Origin: Plenodomus lindquistii
Taxonomy: Eukaryota > Ascomycota > Dothideomycetes > Pleosporales > Leptosphaeriaceae
Direction of reading: 5' to 3'
Assembly (NCBI GenBank): GCA_025504975.1
Contig: JANUWI010000011.1
Coordinates: 1,178,001 to 1,242,000, forward strand
DNA: 64,000 nucleotides
Part shown: positions 23,528 through 34,185 of the stretch, piece by piece
Layout: every line of letters starts with the position of its first letter
How positions within the stretch are numbered: the first letter of the stretch is position 1
Position numbers and translations under genes: made by a program
Notes under the pieces: model-generated
What the model saw: the letters and a program-made list of their open reading frames with translations, nothing else
What the model was told of the DNA's origin: nothing
Database searches by the model: none

Positions 23528-24516
23528 AATGACACCCTGAAAAAGTAATATCGCGTATTCTGAGAGTGGCAAGGGGGCAGGCATTCGTGAGCGAAGCGCA
23601 TCTCGTTTTGTTAGTGGAAATGAATCTTGTATATACAACCTCAGTACCAGTACAGTACAGGACTGTTCTCCTCAGACCTATGCGCAACAGCATGGAAAGC
23701 CTTGGCACTTGTACGGATGAATCGGCAGTTCGTCGTGTTGTACATGGATTTTTTTTGCTCTTCCTTGGAATCTTTTGCAAAGATCATCTTCAATATCCCT
23801 ATTTAGCCATATTCTCTTTTCACGAATTATTGATTCGCAATTGAACTGGGGGCGTACTGTGATGCTCGTACCGTGACTACAAATGTGGATTCCATTAAAT
23901 ATTAGTTAGCATACCTATTTGCATTTCAATACCATGAATAAGAATTTAAAGGAGACGGGGGGGAGGGGGGTATTTTGATGCGCTGTGCTGGGCAGGCGGT
24001 TTTAACTCACATTCACAGCCTCGTCTACGCATGCATTCGTTTATTGTACTGAGAAGTGTACGTGTATGGATGTTGGGGGAAGGTGTGAGTTGCTATCTAT
24101 AAGGCGAGGCGGGGAATGCGTTGGATATGTGACTACTATCGTTTTATGTGAAATATTGATATGTCATGTGAAGTGTGAAGTGTGTGTGTGCATCCGAGTT
24201 AGTTAGCTATTTCACGCCTACCACAACACACACAACCCCCTTCTTTCTCCTGCTATCCTCTTATCTTTCCTACTATCCCCCCAACACCACTCAATCCGCT
24301 TCCCTCACTCTCCTCACCACTTTTGTCGTCTTGCACGTAGCCCTACCCCTTTTCCAAAGTCAATATCTATTCTTTTCTTGGGTTAGGCGTACGGATCTGC
24401 CTGCTTTCCTGCCTGCCTGCCTGCAAGTCAGGGGTGGAAACGTGAGTAGTGTCGAGAATAACCATAGGGATAGGATAGGATAGGATAGGTTAGGTTAGGT
24501 TAGGTTAGCTTATACC
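23528..24516. other. Intergenic with low-complexity patches
   Basis: The 3' flank of the carrier gene leads into a spacer with poly-T, a G-run at about 23955-23970 and a pyrimidine-rich block at about 24225-24360 that resembles a fungal promoter or leader. It ends in the pentamer repeat next to the following ORF. No gene is seen. Confidence 0.5.
24464..24509. repeat. Pentanucleotide repeat, (ATAGG)n passing into (TTAGG)n
   Basis: About four ATAGG units are followed by about four TTAGG units, ending eight bases before the ATG at 24517. The repeat resembles telomere-type GT-rich repeats but is a pentamer, not the TTAGGG of fungi. Confidence 0.85.
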
Positions 24517-26088
24517 ATGTCGATGTCGACGCTGGGAAATCGTGCGAATGTGTACGGTTACGGGGATTATTTGTCATCGCCGATGAGGAGGAGGAGGAGG
24601 AGGAGGGGGGTGACTGAGTTTGGTGACGGATATGAGTATGCCGGTGGAGAGTCTGACCAACAACGACAAGGACGACGACGCAGAGAGAGTGGTGGTGGGT
24701 GTGATGATGATGATGAGAAGAGGTGGCAAGCCGATTTAGGAATAAGAAGAAGGAGGAGGAGTAGGGGAGATACGGATGCGGATGCGGATCGTCAGGAGCT
24801 GGGTACAGGGTCGGTGTATACAGATGCTGATGCTGATGCTGATGCATCCTACATGCGCGGCCAACAGTCACGCACGCCCACTCCACCACCACCACTATCA
24901 CCACCACCAGCTCCCAACTTCCCCCGAGGCTATGGTGCGATATATCCACCATCCCTTGCCCTTCCAAACACAGATGTAGGGGTAGAAGAAGACACAGCAT
25001 CCATACTCAGCTCAAACGACCGTTTGAAATATCTCGAGGGACTGTATGATTCAGAGCCGTATGCGAGGGGCAGGGAGAGGAGGGTACGGGAGGGGATTAT
25101 GAGGGAGAGGGAGAGGATGGAGAGGATGAGAGAGCGTGAGCAAAGGGAGAGGGATGAGAGGGACAGGGGGGAGGTGTGGGATTATGGTACTGGTGCAAAG
25201 GGAAGAGGTGGAGGGGAGATGGAGGTGGAAGGCAGTGTTGCACCCGGTGATTCGATATCACAAGTTGGTGTATCTCACTCCCAGTCCCAGTCCCATCATC
25301 AATCCAGACACACCGCCACACTCCCACCAGTTCATGAACGCCCTTTCAAGACCCAGAACCAGTATGTGGAAGAAACTACGGTCGATATCTCATACCCACG
25401 CCAACTCACCCCAGTAGCGAGTCCACATATACCCGCTGGCCCGCTCTCTCCAACACCACCAGCAAACCTCCAAATCAGAAAGGTAGTCCGTCTAGCTAGC
25501 AGCATCTCCCGCTTCCTACTCGCTGCGCCGCAGGATCCAGGGTGTAAGACGTATTCGAAGCGGTTTCCACCTGCGGACTCGTACGCCGCTCTTTTGAGAG
25601 GAGGAGCGCAGGACGCGGGGTCGATTTCCCTGGGTAGGGAAACGGTATCCAGGCTGGAGCGGCGTGGTACCGTACCATCAATGACGATGGGCGGTACCAC
25701 CGTCGTCTCCCCTGCCCCTGCATCTGCAAATCCACCCCCACCTACTCTCAGTACCCATACGCATATCCCACTGCTAAAGAAACCCTCACTCCTATTCTCC
25801 CGACTCGGAAGAAACCCAAAAACTTCACCTACGACACGCGGCATTGATAAATCTACCATCTCCGCGCCGATGCCGGTTGTAGATGTGTATCCTGAGTCGG
25901 GTGATGTCGGAGCTGCGACTGATACTGACATGCAGGTTTCTGGTGTATTGGGAGAGCGTGTGTTGCGAGGTGATGAAAGTGCGGTTACGGCGTGGCCGGA
26001 GGAAGATGAGACGGGTGTTGTGAAGGTGGGGCGGATGAGTGGTGCGGTGGGGTTGAGGGGTGGTGAGGATGGAGTGGGGATGTTTTGA
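24517..26088 (+). CDS. Low-complexity, Arg-rich hypothetical protein, 523 residues
   Basis: A single long open frame starts at the first ATG. I do not recognise a family. The N-terminal third is dominated by an (R)7 run encoded by AGG repeats, Asp/Ala/Asp repeats encoded by GATGCT units and Pro runs. A more normal segment follows (SLALPNTDVGVEEDTASILSSNDRLKYLEGLYDSEPY), then a charged helix of Arg/Glu/Met, and a C-terminal half with RKVVRLASSISRFLLAAP, HIPLLKKPSLLFSRLGR and a Gly/Val-rich end. No signal peptide or membrane segment is seen. Arguments for a real gene are the length without stops and two non-repetitive blocks; against it is the repeat-rich composition. An intron within the Ile-Arg-Lys-Val region (GT after AAAG at about 25484) cannot be excluded. 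Confidence 0.6.
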   Translation: MSMSTLGNRANVYGYGDYLSSPMRRRRRRRGVTEFGDGYEYAGGESDQQRQGRRRRESGGGCDDDDEKRWQADLGIRRRRRSRGDTDADADRQELGTGSVYTDADADADASYMRGQQSRTPTPPPPLSPPPAPNFPRGYGAIYPPSLALPNTDVGVEEDTASILSSNDRLKYLEGLYDSEPYARGRERRVREGIMRERERMERMREREQRERDERDRGEVWDYGTGAKGRGGGEMEVEGSVAPGDSISQVGVSHSQSQSHHQSRHTATLPPVHERPFKTQNQYVEETTVDISYPRQLTPVASPHIPAGPLSPTPPANLQIRKVVRLASSISRFLLAAPQDPGCKTYSKRFPPADSYAALLRGGAQDAGSISLGRETVSRLERRGTVPSMTMGGTTVVSPAPASANPPPPTLSTHTHIPLLKKPSLLFSRLGRNPKTSPTTRGIDKSTISAPMPVVDVYPESGDVGAATDTDMQVSGVLGERVLRGDESAVTAWPEEDETGVVKVGRMSGAVGLRGGEDGVGMF

Positions 26089-26156
26089 AGGGGTGGAGGG
26101 TACTTGGAGTTGAGGGGGGCTGTAGGGAGGGCTGAAAGGGGAGTTCTGATGAGTTT

Positions 26157-27353
26157 CTAGAAATTACTGCGCACTGAAGCAGGCGGGCTATTGCTAGGTT
26201 CTGAGGAACGCGACATCAACGCGTCGGTGTAAGGATCGAAGCTTGGTGTCCGTAGTGGAGCGAGCGATGAACCTGTTCTAGCGGTAGATTCGAACATGGC
26301 ATTATTCATTCCCATTCCGAAGGGTACACGCATACATTTGTTATCGAGTTCGTGTATTCCTGAGACCTCACGTTCTGAGCTGCTTGTAACGCGCGCTGAA
26401 TATTCTCTGGCATACTATTAGGATCTGGTGTAGGCAATGAGGCCTTCCCGGGCTCTCGTGAGGGGTTTTGATATGGGGATCCCTTCCGGAAAGGAGAGTC
26501 GTCTCTTGATACCGAGCTCGTGTCGTTTTGAGATCGCGCGTCCTGTGCTGCTTGTAATGCACGCTGGACATGCTCTGTAGTGTTCGCACGGTATGGTGAG
26601 AGCAATGATGCATTAGGATCGTAGAAATTATCCGCCGCGATGTCTGTGTACGTCCTTTCAAATCGAGGTAGGCCACCGTCTAGTTCTCAAAAGTCAGCAA
26701 GGTACTTCGTGCGAAAATATCACTCTACCTTGCGGAGAGGCTTACTGGTTTCATTCATTGCGTTCTTCATGGATCCATGTGCGCTTTGTGGTGGTGCAGA
26801 CAACGCATCTCCTGGATACTCAAAATGTCCTTTATGCATCTGGCTCGTATTGCCCTAGACGGAAGGTGATGAGCTTCCCGCGGATAGGACTTGCCCCGGA
26901 GCCGGCAAGGTCGAGTATGTAGGCTGGATCGACATTTGATGCTGATCGCTCTTGTTCACTTCATATAGAGATTTTTTCTGGAAAGGCGAGTCGCCTCTCG
27001 GCACTGAATTTGTGTAGTCTTGAGATTGCGCGTACTCTGCTGCGAATGATCGACGCTGGTAGTCTTCTATGCTGTGGTATGGCGAGAGTAATGATGACTG
27101 GGCTGGCTCTGTTTGCGACACTGGGTGTGTAGCGCTGGGACCGTAGTAATTGTCTTCCGTGATGTCTGGAACCTCAGTCTCCCAACCAGATTCAAGGTTT
27201 GAGCCTAGGATATGATGGTAAGTACGATATATTCTGGATAGCCACCAATTACTCTTTAGTAGGCTTACCAAGTATGGATGTGTAATCTACGTCATCTCGT
27301 GAAGCTTGTGGTGTTGCATCCCGAGAAACCTGTTCTTTTGGGGCTTGCTATTT
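26157..27353 (-). pseudogene. Repeat-bearing coding remnant, or alternative 3' exons, downstream of the NACHT gene
   Basis: Read on the minus strand, the frame of the NACHT gene continues past its TAG (27354-27356) with Q-A-P-K-E-Q..., and stays coding-like for about 1 kb with only two more stops, TAG at 27348-27350 and TAG at 26855-26857. Two clean introns fit (27268-27205 and 26745-26680; both GTAAGC donors, CTAG acceptors). Two modules about 70 residues long resemble each other: ITEDNYYGP...SLLSPYH...GDSPFQKKSLYE and IAADNFYDP...SLLSPYR...DDSPFRKGSPYQ, with a partial third (NIQRALQAAQ). No ATG opens the block, so it is not a normal separate gene. It ends at a stop at 26306 or, with another intron, near 26157. 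Either the tail has been cut off by C-to-T changes (CAG to TAG), or the TAGs are 3' splice sites of in-frame introns. Confidence 0.5.
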
Positions 27354-30300
27354 CTAAATCCTGAGCTTCCAGGCTATCAAATTTGTTAGAGCACTTCGGA
27401 ATCGAGGCTCAGGTAAGCGAAGCAGATAATTCTTGATTTCCGGAAGTACAGAATCTGGCATCATGTTGAGTCGTTCTGCATCCGTCAAAGGCTTCTCTAA
27501 TGCTGGAGGTTGCAAGTCTGTATCTGCTCTGTGTACCATACTTTCCATGGTCGTCGTGTGTTGCTTTTGAAGATCCGGTGGAGGAGTTTTCAATATTGTT
27601 GCTAAATCTGAGAGGCTCTGAGACGAATTTAGATCTCCTTTTTTGTTTATTGCCTGCTGCTTCGTATGTCGGATCTTTGCGGGTATTGAGATTGAACGGG
27701 CTGGAGGGTGGGTCGTTCGCATGTGTGCATTAAGTGCAGCTCTCTTTGGGAAACCAATGTGTTGGAATGGACACAAACCTTCTGTACAGTAAACTCGCTG
27801 AGCATGCGTCGCTTCATGCTCCGTCTGGAGTTCTAATGAAGCGAAACCAATCGACGAGCGTGTGCACTGGGGATAGCGACAGCGAAATGCTGTAGAGGCG
27901 TACGAGTCCTGGAAAGCTTGAAGTATATCGCTAGGGATTCCAGCGACTTTTGTACGCGATAAGAGATACATAGTCATACTGTCAAAGGCTGATTTCAGTT
28001 TGCTGAAGAGTGTGCGATCGTTGGAGAGTAGGAAGCTCTCTACTGCTGCAACGGATAGTTAGTCAAGTTCCACCAATCATTAGTTGGAGAAATCGTGTAC
28101 CTTTACCATCCTCACAGGCTTGCTCAAGTGCTGATTGACGAGCTCGTAATGTATCTTGCATCACCTGATGGATTGGCATATGCGCAAGGATAGCGAGACG
28201 CTCATCTACTTTGGTTGCAGAGACCTCATCGTCTACTAATGTGCTGTCGATTCCCTGGTTGTGATCCCGGTTTTGTGCATGGTGTGTCTCATACAAGTTG
28301 GCCAAATTACAATAGAGTACATGGTCTGGCGTGAGTAAATCTGAGGATGCCGCGTATAGTAGACAGTGTTCAATCCAGAACTCGATTGCGTACGGGAGAA
28401 ACCGGTATGTTCCGCCTGCAACTTGGCTTAGATTTGAAGAGGGTTCGCCCCTATGTTGCAGCAGATGCAAAGCACGAATGAGAGTCACAATACAGGCGTT
28501 CGATACGTAAAGCTGCCCCTCGACGGGACGCATGTTCTGAGGGGATTGGTACTTTGTGAAGAACCTATCGGGTTGTCAGCGAGAAAATGCAAATCCTGAC
28601 GAGCACCATACTCTTGGATGGAGAAATGAACGAATGCGATGGTACAATCTGGTCGCTCCTCGATAAAAGGCTTGCAATGATCTAGTATCTGAGCTGACGG
28701 GATACTTCGAAAGCCATTACTGGCGTCGATTTCTGAAAGCGCTAGCCCTTGAAGTAGCTCGACTTTCAGCAAAGGTCTTTGAGCGCAACAAATCCATCTG
28801 ATGATTCGAGAAACTCCACCGTACTCTCTCGGTCCAGGAGCATTACATATGTGCTCATAGATGCGTTCATACAGAGTTTCCAAGTCAGAGGGTAGGCCGT
28901 TGACCACGTCTCTGAACGCTTCGGGGCTGTATATGGTGTCTAGTGAATCGAGAACAAGGCGCACCCACAGGAACATTCCTAGTTCATAGTTAGCTTGGCC
29001 TTCACACGTATATGCAGAGCTTACCGTTAGACTTGATCGTCAGCGTCTGCTTGACTTCGGCCAGTATCGAACCATCAGGATCCAAGTCGAGCAGGTGACT
29101 AGGAAGATCTGCTAGCCTACCATCTATGTAGTGTTCAATCGAACGATTCATCGAAAGGTTCTCTTGGCTGTCGCTCAAGGATGTCGTGACAACATTACCT
29201 CTTCTTCTATGCATCGAACGCGAAATATTAAGTGTGTCTCGACTGGCTATCAAGACCTTGCAATTCAAAGTGGCAGAGAGGGCATGAAGCTGTGCCATAT
29301 CCTTGAGGACTTCCACCTGGTCGCTCGCTGAGCATTCATCCACACCGTCAATGACTAACCGTACGGGTCCTATTCCCTGTAGAAGCTCCGGTAGAAGACA
29401 TAGTAAGGCCTTCCTCGTGGGGACCGGATGTGACTGGAAGTAGACATCGTATACATGAATCGCAAAGTCCTGATGCTTTTGAATGATTTGCGAAGCAAGC
29501 GAACGCAGGATTCGAGAAGAGGTTCCAGCAGAGTTGTCCAGGTATGTACAAAAGTAGAACAGCACATCAAACGCATTCGATTGCGCATGCTGAATGAGGG
29601 TAGAGCACAGCGTTGATTTGCCTGTGAGAAATGGTTAGTAGCGAATGATATTCCGTGCATTCCTGTGACTAACCTGCTCCTGGTTTTCCGGTCAACCATA
29701 GCATCGCTTTGCCGGCTCCCTTTTTCAGCCATCGCTGAGTTTTCACATCCTGGATGAACCAATTGCAACTGTCTGGAAGACATTGCTCAGAGTGTCTATC
29801 CAAAGCATCTTCTGGCAATGGCGCGCCTGTGGCTAGCCATGATAGAACCACTCGCACCTTGTTCGCCCGCCATTCCTGCTCCTGCTGCTCCCACTTCAGC
29901 GCTTGCTCTCTGCTTTGAGCGATAGTATTCGAGATATCGATCGCAATGGCTTCTTCGTCCAGTAGCTTACTGTGGTATGCGAGCTGTGCCAGAATGCCAC
30001 TGAATCGTGACTCAAATCCAGCCCACATCGAACCGAAGAAAGTATGCCATGCTAGGGTCAAGGTCAGCTATCTGTAATCTTAGGAAGGGAAGATACTAAC
30101 AGCTTCGGCGCACGAACTTGTAAGCACGCCTGTGGAACTCCAAGATGTCTGCATATATCAAAGCAAGTAAGCTCTGAAAGTTGTGATCTGAACCAAGAGC
30201 GCTGTCTAGGCGATCGATACGTGGCAGCATATCAGCAATCCTTCCGTAGGCATCAATGAGCTTTTCGAAGGCAGTGAGAGAATCGACTGTGATCTTTATT

Positions 30301-30683
30301 GCGCATCAGTAACGTGGTTGACTCGTAGAGAGTGAATAGGTACGTGGTACAGACTGAATAACGCAACTTGAAAGAGCAGAAGAGCTTACCATGAGCATGA
30401 GCTTCACAGGTGCCCAGATCCAAGATAGATAAGGCGTCCCGTTACACAGTACTTCAATGACTCTAGCATAATGCTCCATACCAAGCAGGAACGGCTCGAG
30501 GCGTGCCATATTTCGCTGCGTACGTCGTGCGCGAAGCTGTCCCTCAATCCTCATAGCTTCGTTCCTGACATCTTGCAATTTTGTGTTCTGGAAGTCGCGG
30601 CGGTCGTTCGATTGGACGGTCTCCGCAAACCGCTCGAAAGCGTCCTGGATCGTGAGTCGCGCCTGAACCGAGGGAATTGCCAT
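27354..30683 (-). CDS. STAND/NACHT NTPase (NLR-like) with C-terminal C2H2 zinc fingers
   Basis: Seven exons: 30683-30390, 30293-30101, 30051-29674, 29621-29025, 28978-28612, 28564-28101 and 28045-27354; 994 residues. Residues 1 to about 165 form a helical N-terminal domain (GQLRARRTQRNMARLEPF, GTPYLSWIWAPVKLML) of the kind found before fungal NACHT domains (DUF7708-like, from memory). The NACHT/NPHP3-like ATPase follows: Walker A GKPGAGKST at about 282-290, split by an intron, and Walker B RLVIDGVDEC at about 376-385. A winged-helix-like region comes after (GMFLWVRLVLDSL, LPSDLETLYERIYEHI, AFVHFSIQEFF). Two C2H2 fingers end the protein: C820-x4-C825-x15-H841-x3-H845 and C851-x4-C856-x15-H872-x4-H877. 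No ankyrin, WD or TPR array is seen. Fungal relatives act in self/non-self recognition and cell death; the role here is inferred. Head-to-head with a SNF2 gene. Confidence 0.85.
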
Positions 30684-31007
30684 CGTCGTTCAGGCTGACC
30701 ATGGACCAGATGAGATAGACCAACTCGACTGCATGCGGATTTTGGTAATGGTTTGGATTGCGCACGACTTGGGACGTATGAACAAAAAATGATACCTAGA
30801 GGCTGGACGATGGTCATATGGTTGCCTACAGCCGGCAGGCTCTCCCCAAGGCTGAAAGTGACGTCTTCAGCCCCACGCCTGCATAGCCTCAGACAAACTC
30901 AGCCTTCTTCCTTCACGACATTCATTTCGATAGCTTCGCAGTCTGGTCAACTCAGGGCCCTGTGGGTATCTCTCGTGCCCCGAGGACTACATTATGCGAT
31001 CTGCGAC
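30684..31007. promoter_or_regulatory. Divergent region between the NACHT gene and the SNF2-like gene
   Basis: Only 324 bp separate the two chosen start codons. Frames are open through parts of it on both strands, so one gene may start further upstream (for the plus strand, an in-frame ATG exists at 30789). Either way the promoters are shared or overlap. Confidence 0.5.
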
Positions 31008-34000
31008 ATGTTCCAGCCGTCTCCTGTACCTGCGGTCGTTATTGCCGACGTGACCACAGACATGCCACTCGCGACGCCTGTCGATCGGTGGGATCGATCA
31101 AGTTCGTATGAAGATGCGAAGGTAACGTTGGGTGAAAGTGTCATATGCTATGGCATGGTGAAAGCTCTGTCATACTGAAACAGCGCGCCAGTTACTAATG
31201 ACCATTAGATACCCGAGCGTCTAGTGTACACATGCTCAGAGTCCCCGCCTGATCACAAACATCGCGAGAAGGTCGTCCACTTCTATCCACCCCGAAACCT
31301 ACGTTGTTACTCGACCGGACACATAATAGGACAGCTCAATCAATTCGATGGTGAAGTTCTCTCGAGACTGGCAGCGGATCGGGAGTTCAGGTTGCAGCTC
31401 ACCCTAGCACCAGCACCTGAAGTCAAACCGGGTCAGCGCAGGGTACCAAACCGCAATGGAAACTTACAGATCGTTATATACGGACCCAGGAATCGGCTTA
31501 GCGACATCGGTGACTTCATCAGTCAATGTGGATGGTTTTTGGAAGATCCACATGGATGCGATATGAACGTTCCATATCTGAACCCACAATGTCTATTTAG
31601 CATACATGAAGAGCCCCCCATGACATTTGACCTATTTGGGGTGCACGATGTAACGGTCGAACGCATCGCGCAGGAATCGTCCAACGTGTTAGCTGGTTTT
31701 GAGACGACTGACCACATCGAAGAAGCCGTTCAGCCTTCAGCCTTGCAAACGTATCTGAAGAGGTATTTTCGAAAGCCACCAAGACAGCTGCTGTTGTTAA
31801 TACAGTGCTATAGTCATCAAAGCCAGGCTCTCAAGTTCTTTCAAAGACGAGAACAAGGTCTACATCCAAGCAAGAACGAGGTTGGGATATGGTCTCGTAG
31901 AATTGAGGATGGAAGCAACTTGTGAGATAAGTCGTTCTTAATTGCAGTAGCTACATACTAAGCTTAGTTTCTTTAGCTTTGTCAACACCCTGACAGGGCT
32001 GTCGCAACGTCAGCCAGAGCCAATCTGGCGTGGCGGCATCTTGGCTGATGAGATGGGACTTGGGAAAACATTGAGCGTGATAGCTCTGATAGCCTCTGAT
32101 CAAGACACCCAGCCTGTTGTCAGGAATTCAGCATCGTACGCTGGTCTGTTAGTGGAGCTTTATTCGACGTTGGTTGTTGTTCCACCCAATGGTACGGTTG
32201 GTTCAACCCCATATAGTCGCTTTACTGACCTGCTGGGTAGTGCTGCCAGTATGGGAGTCGCAACTGAAACGGTAAATTATTTTGGACGAAGTTAGTTGAG
32301 CAAACGATTCTGACTTCAGCAGCCATACCAAGCACGGCAAACTTACATGGTTTAATCATCACGGCAAAACCAAGCTACAGCAGTCAGAGAACATGAAACA
32401 TTTTGACATTGTTTTCACTACATACCAAACAATTGAACATGAGGGACGTAGCAGCAAGGCTAGAAACAACTCCCTCTTTTCTTATCGTTGGAAACGTATT
32501 GTTCTAGATGAAGGTAATCTCATCTTCCTCAACGGCATTACTCTTGTTCACGCTGATGCTCTTAGCGCATATGATTCGTAACCATGCAACCGCAACAGCA
32601 CGAGCGATCGGCGCACTAGATGCGAACTCAAGGTGGGCTATAACAGGTACCCCTGTGCAGAACAACTTGACCGATTTCCTCGGACTCTTTGCTTTCCTAC
32701 ACTTCACGCCGTACGAGGATCCGAGAGCCTTTGATGAACACATCTCCGAACTCTGGCGAACAAGACCGCCCGAAGAAGCCGTCCAAACTTTCAAAAATCT
32801 TCTTTCGTGCATCATGATCCGTCGCACAACGTCAATCCTCGAACTACCGACTAGGAAGGATAAGATCGTAAAACTACCATTCAACCATGAAGAAGCGAGA
32901 CGTTACCGCCAAATCGAGAAACCTCTTCTACAAGTTCTCGAAGATGGAGACAATTGTGGAACCGAATCTCCGCAGATTTGGGCTACTACGATCCAGCAAA
33001 TCAATAAGCTTCGACTCTTCTGCAATCTCGGCATCATGGCTTCATCGCGGTCCTCTGGATTTGCGCAAATTGCAGGCATCGATGCCAGGCATACCGCGTT
33101 GGCCATACGTGTATCCATTGGAGGAGATGTGTGCAGCCAGTGTTTACAACCCTTTGAAGCCGCCTCAAATAACGACATGTTTTTGGGTTCCCCATCCGCC
33201 AGCGTCTACCATACGACCTGCAATATGCTCTTCTGCGCCGCCTGCTCCAGCAGCCTCCGCTACCAAAGCCCAAAGCCGTGCGCATGCATCGATGGCCAAG
33301 TGCCTTGCATAATGCGTCCGGTATCCTCCGATCTACTCACTCCCGCTTTGACCCCTCATGAAAGTCTCTCTCCGTCTCCAATGGTGGTGGATAGCGGTGT
33401 GCAGATATCTAGTAAGGTACGGGCTCTTCTTGACACAATTGAGACTTGCGCGGATCAGAAACAGTAAGAATTTCTACCGTCCTCGTGATCATCGTTTCGC
33501 CGACTCACAATCGTAGTGTGGTGTTCTCCGCATGGACCTCAAGTCTCGACATGGTCGGACGAGGGCTTGACAGTAGAGGTCTTAGCTGGGTGCGAATTGA
33601 TGGTAAAGTCGTCAACAAAAAGCGGGGACCCATCATAGAAAGATTCCGCAATCAGGCTTCCATTCGCGTCATTCTCATCACAATATCATGTGGGGCTTGT
33701 GGGTGAGTTGCCGTATATTTTCCATCATTGTAGAACGCCTTACTGAACGGCTTCGTGCAAGGCTCGATCTCACAGCTGCGTCACAAGTTCATCTACTCGA
33801 GCCACAATGGAACCCTTCTGTGGAAGACCAGGCCCTAGCACGAGCACATCGACTTGGTCAGACTCGACCGGTGACCACATATCGCTACATAGTGAAAGAT
33901 TCCTTCGAAGAGGTAAGTGAAACACATTCATAGGCGAGTGCGCGCGAGCTAAGTGAGGAATTTTGTATAGCATATCCTCAAGGTCCAAGATCGCAAGAAG

Positions 34001-34185
34001 CTGCTCGCAACCACACTGCTATCGAATGAGTCGTCCATGAAGGTAAGCCTTTCAACACAAAGAAGACTCTTCGCGTTCTCTTCTTGCTGACTTCAGTTTC
34101 GTAGATTCTACGAGATCTCGTTCACGAAGGAAAGCAGCATGAGGGTCTCCATGATCCTGGTGTAATAGAAGTCACAGAGCAATGA
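31008..34185 (+). CDS. SNF2-family ATPase, Rad5/HLTF-like
   Basis: Ten exons: 31008-31121, 31209-31921, 31977-32191, 32241-32271 (31 nt), 32320-32513, 32566-33463, 33517-33702, 33762-33912, 33971-34042 and 34105-34185; 884 residues. The N-terminal third is poorly known and may be HIRAN-adjacent. The helicase core has motif I DEMGLGKT (about 300-307), [14 protein letters not shown] (made by the 31-nt exon), the DEAH box at 421-424 split by an intron, [10 protein letters not shown], and in the second lobe [32 protein letters not shown] and [13 protein letters not shown] Cys-rich insert (CSQC...CAACSSS...CAC) between the lobes sits where Rad5 relatives have a RING finger but does not show a full RING pattern. 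Such proteins translocate on DNA or remodel chromatin. All exon phases agree, so the gene looks intact. The acceptor of exon 3 could also be 31967. The start could be upstream at 30789. Confidence 0.87.

Noticed and set aside
24464..24509. Interstitial telomere repeat
   Set aside because: The unit is five bases, not TTAGGG, and the flanks are ordinary single-copy DNA.
30789..31007. Longer N-terminus for the SNF2-like protein
   Set aside because: Open frame with an ATG exists, but residues look unconserved and it would overlap the promoter of the NACHT gene; kept as an alternative only.
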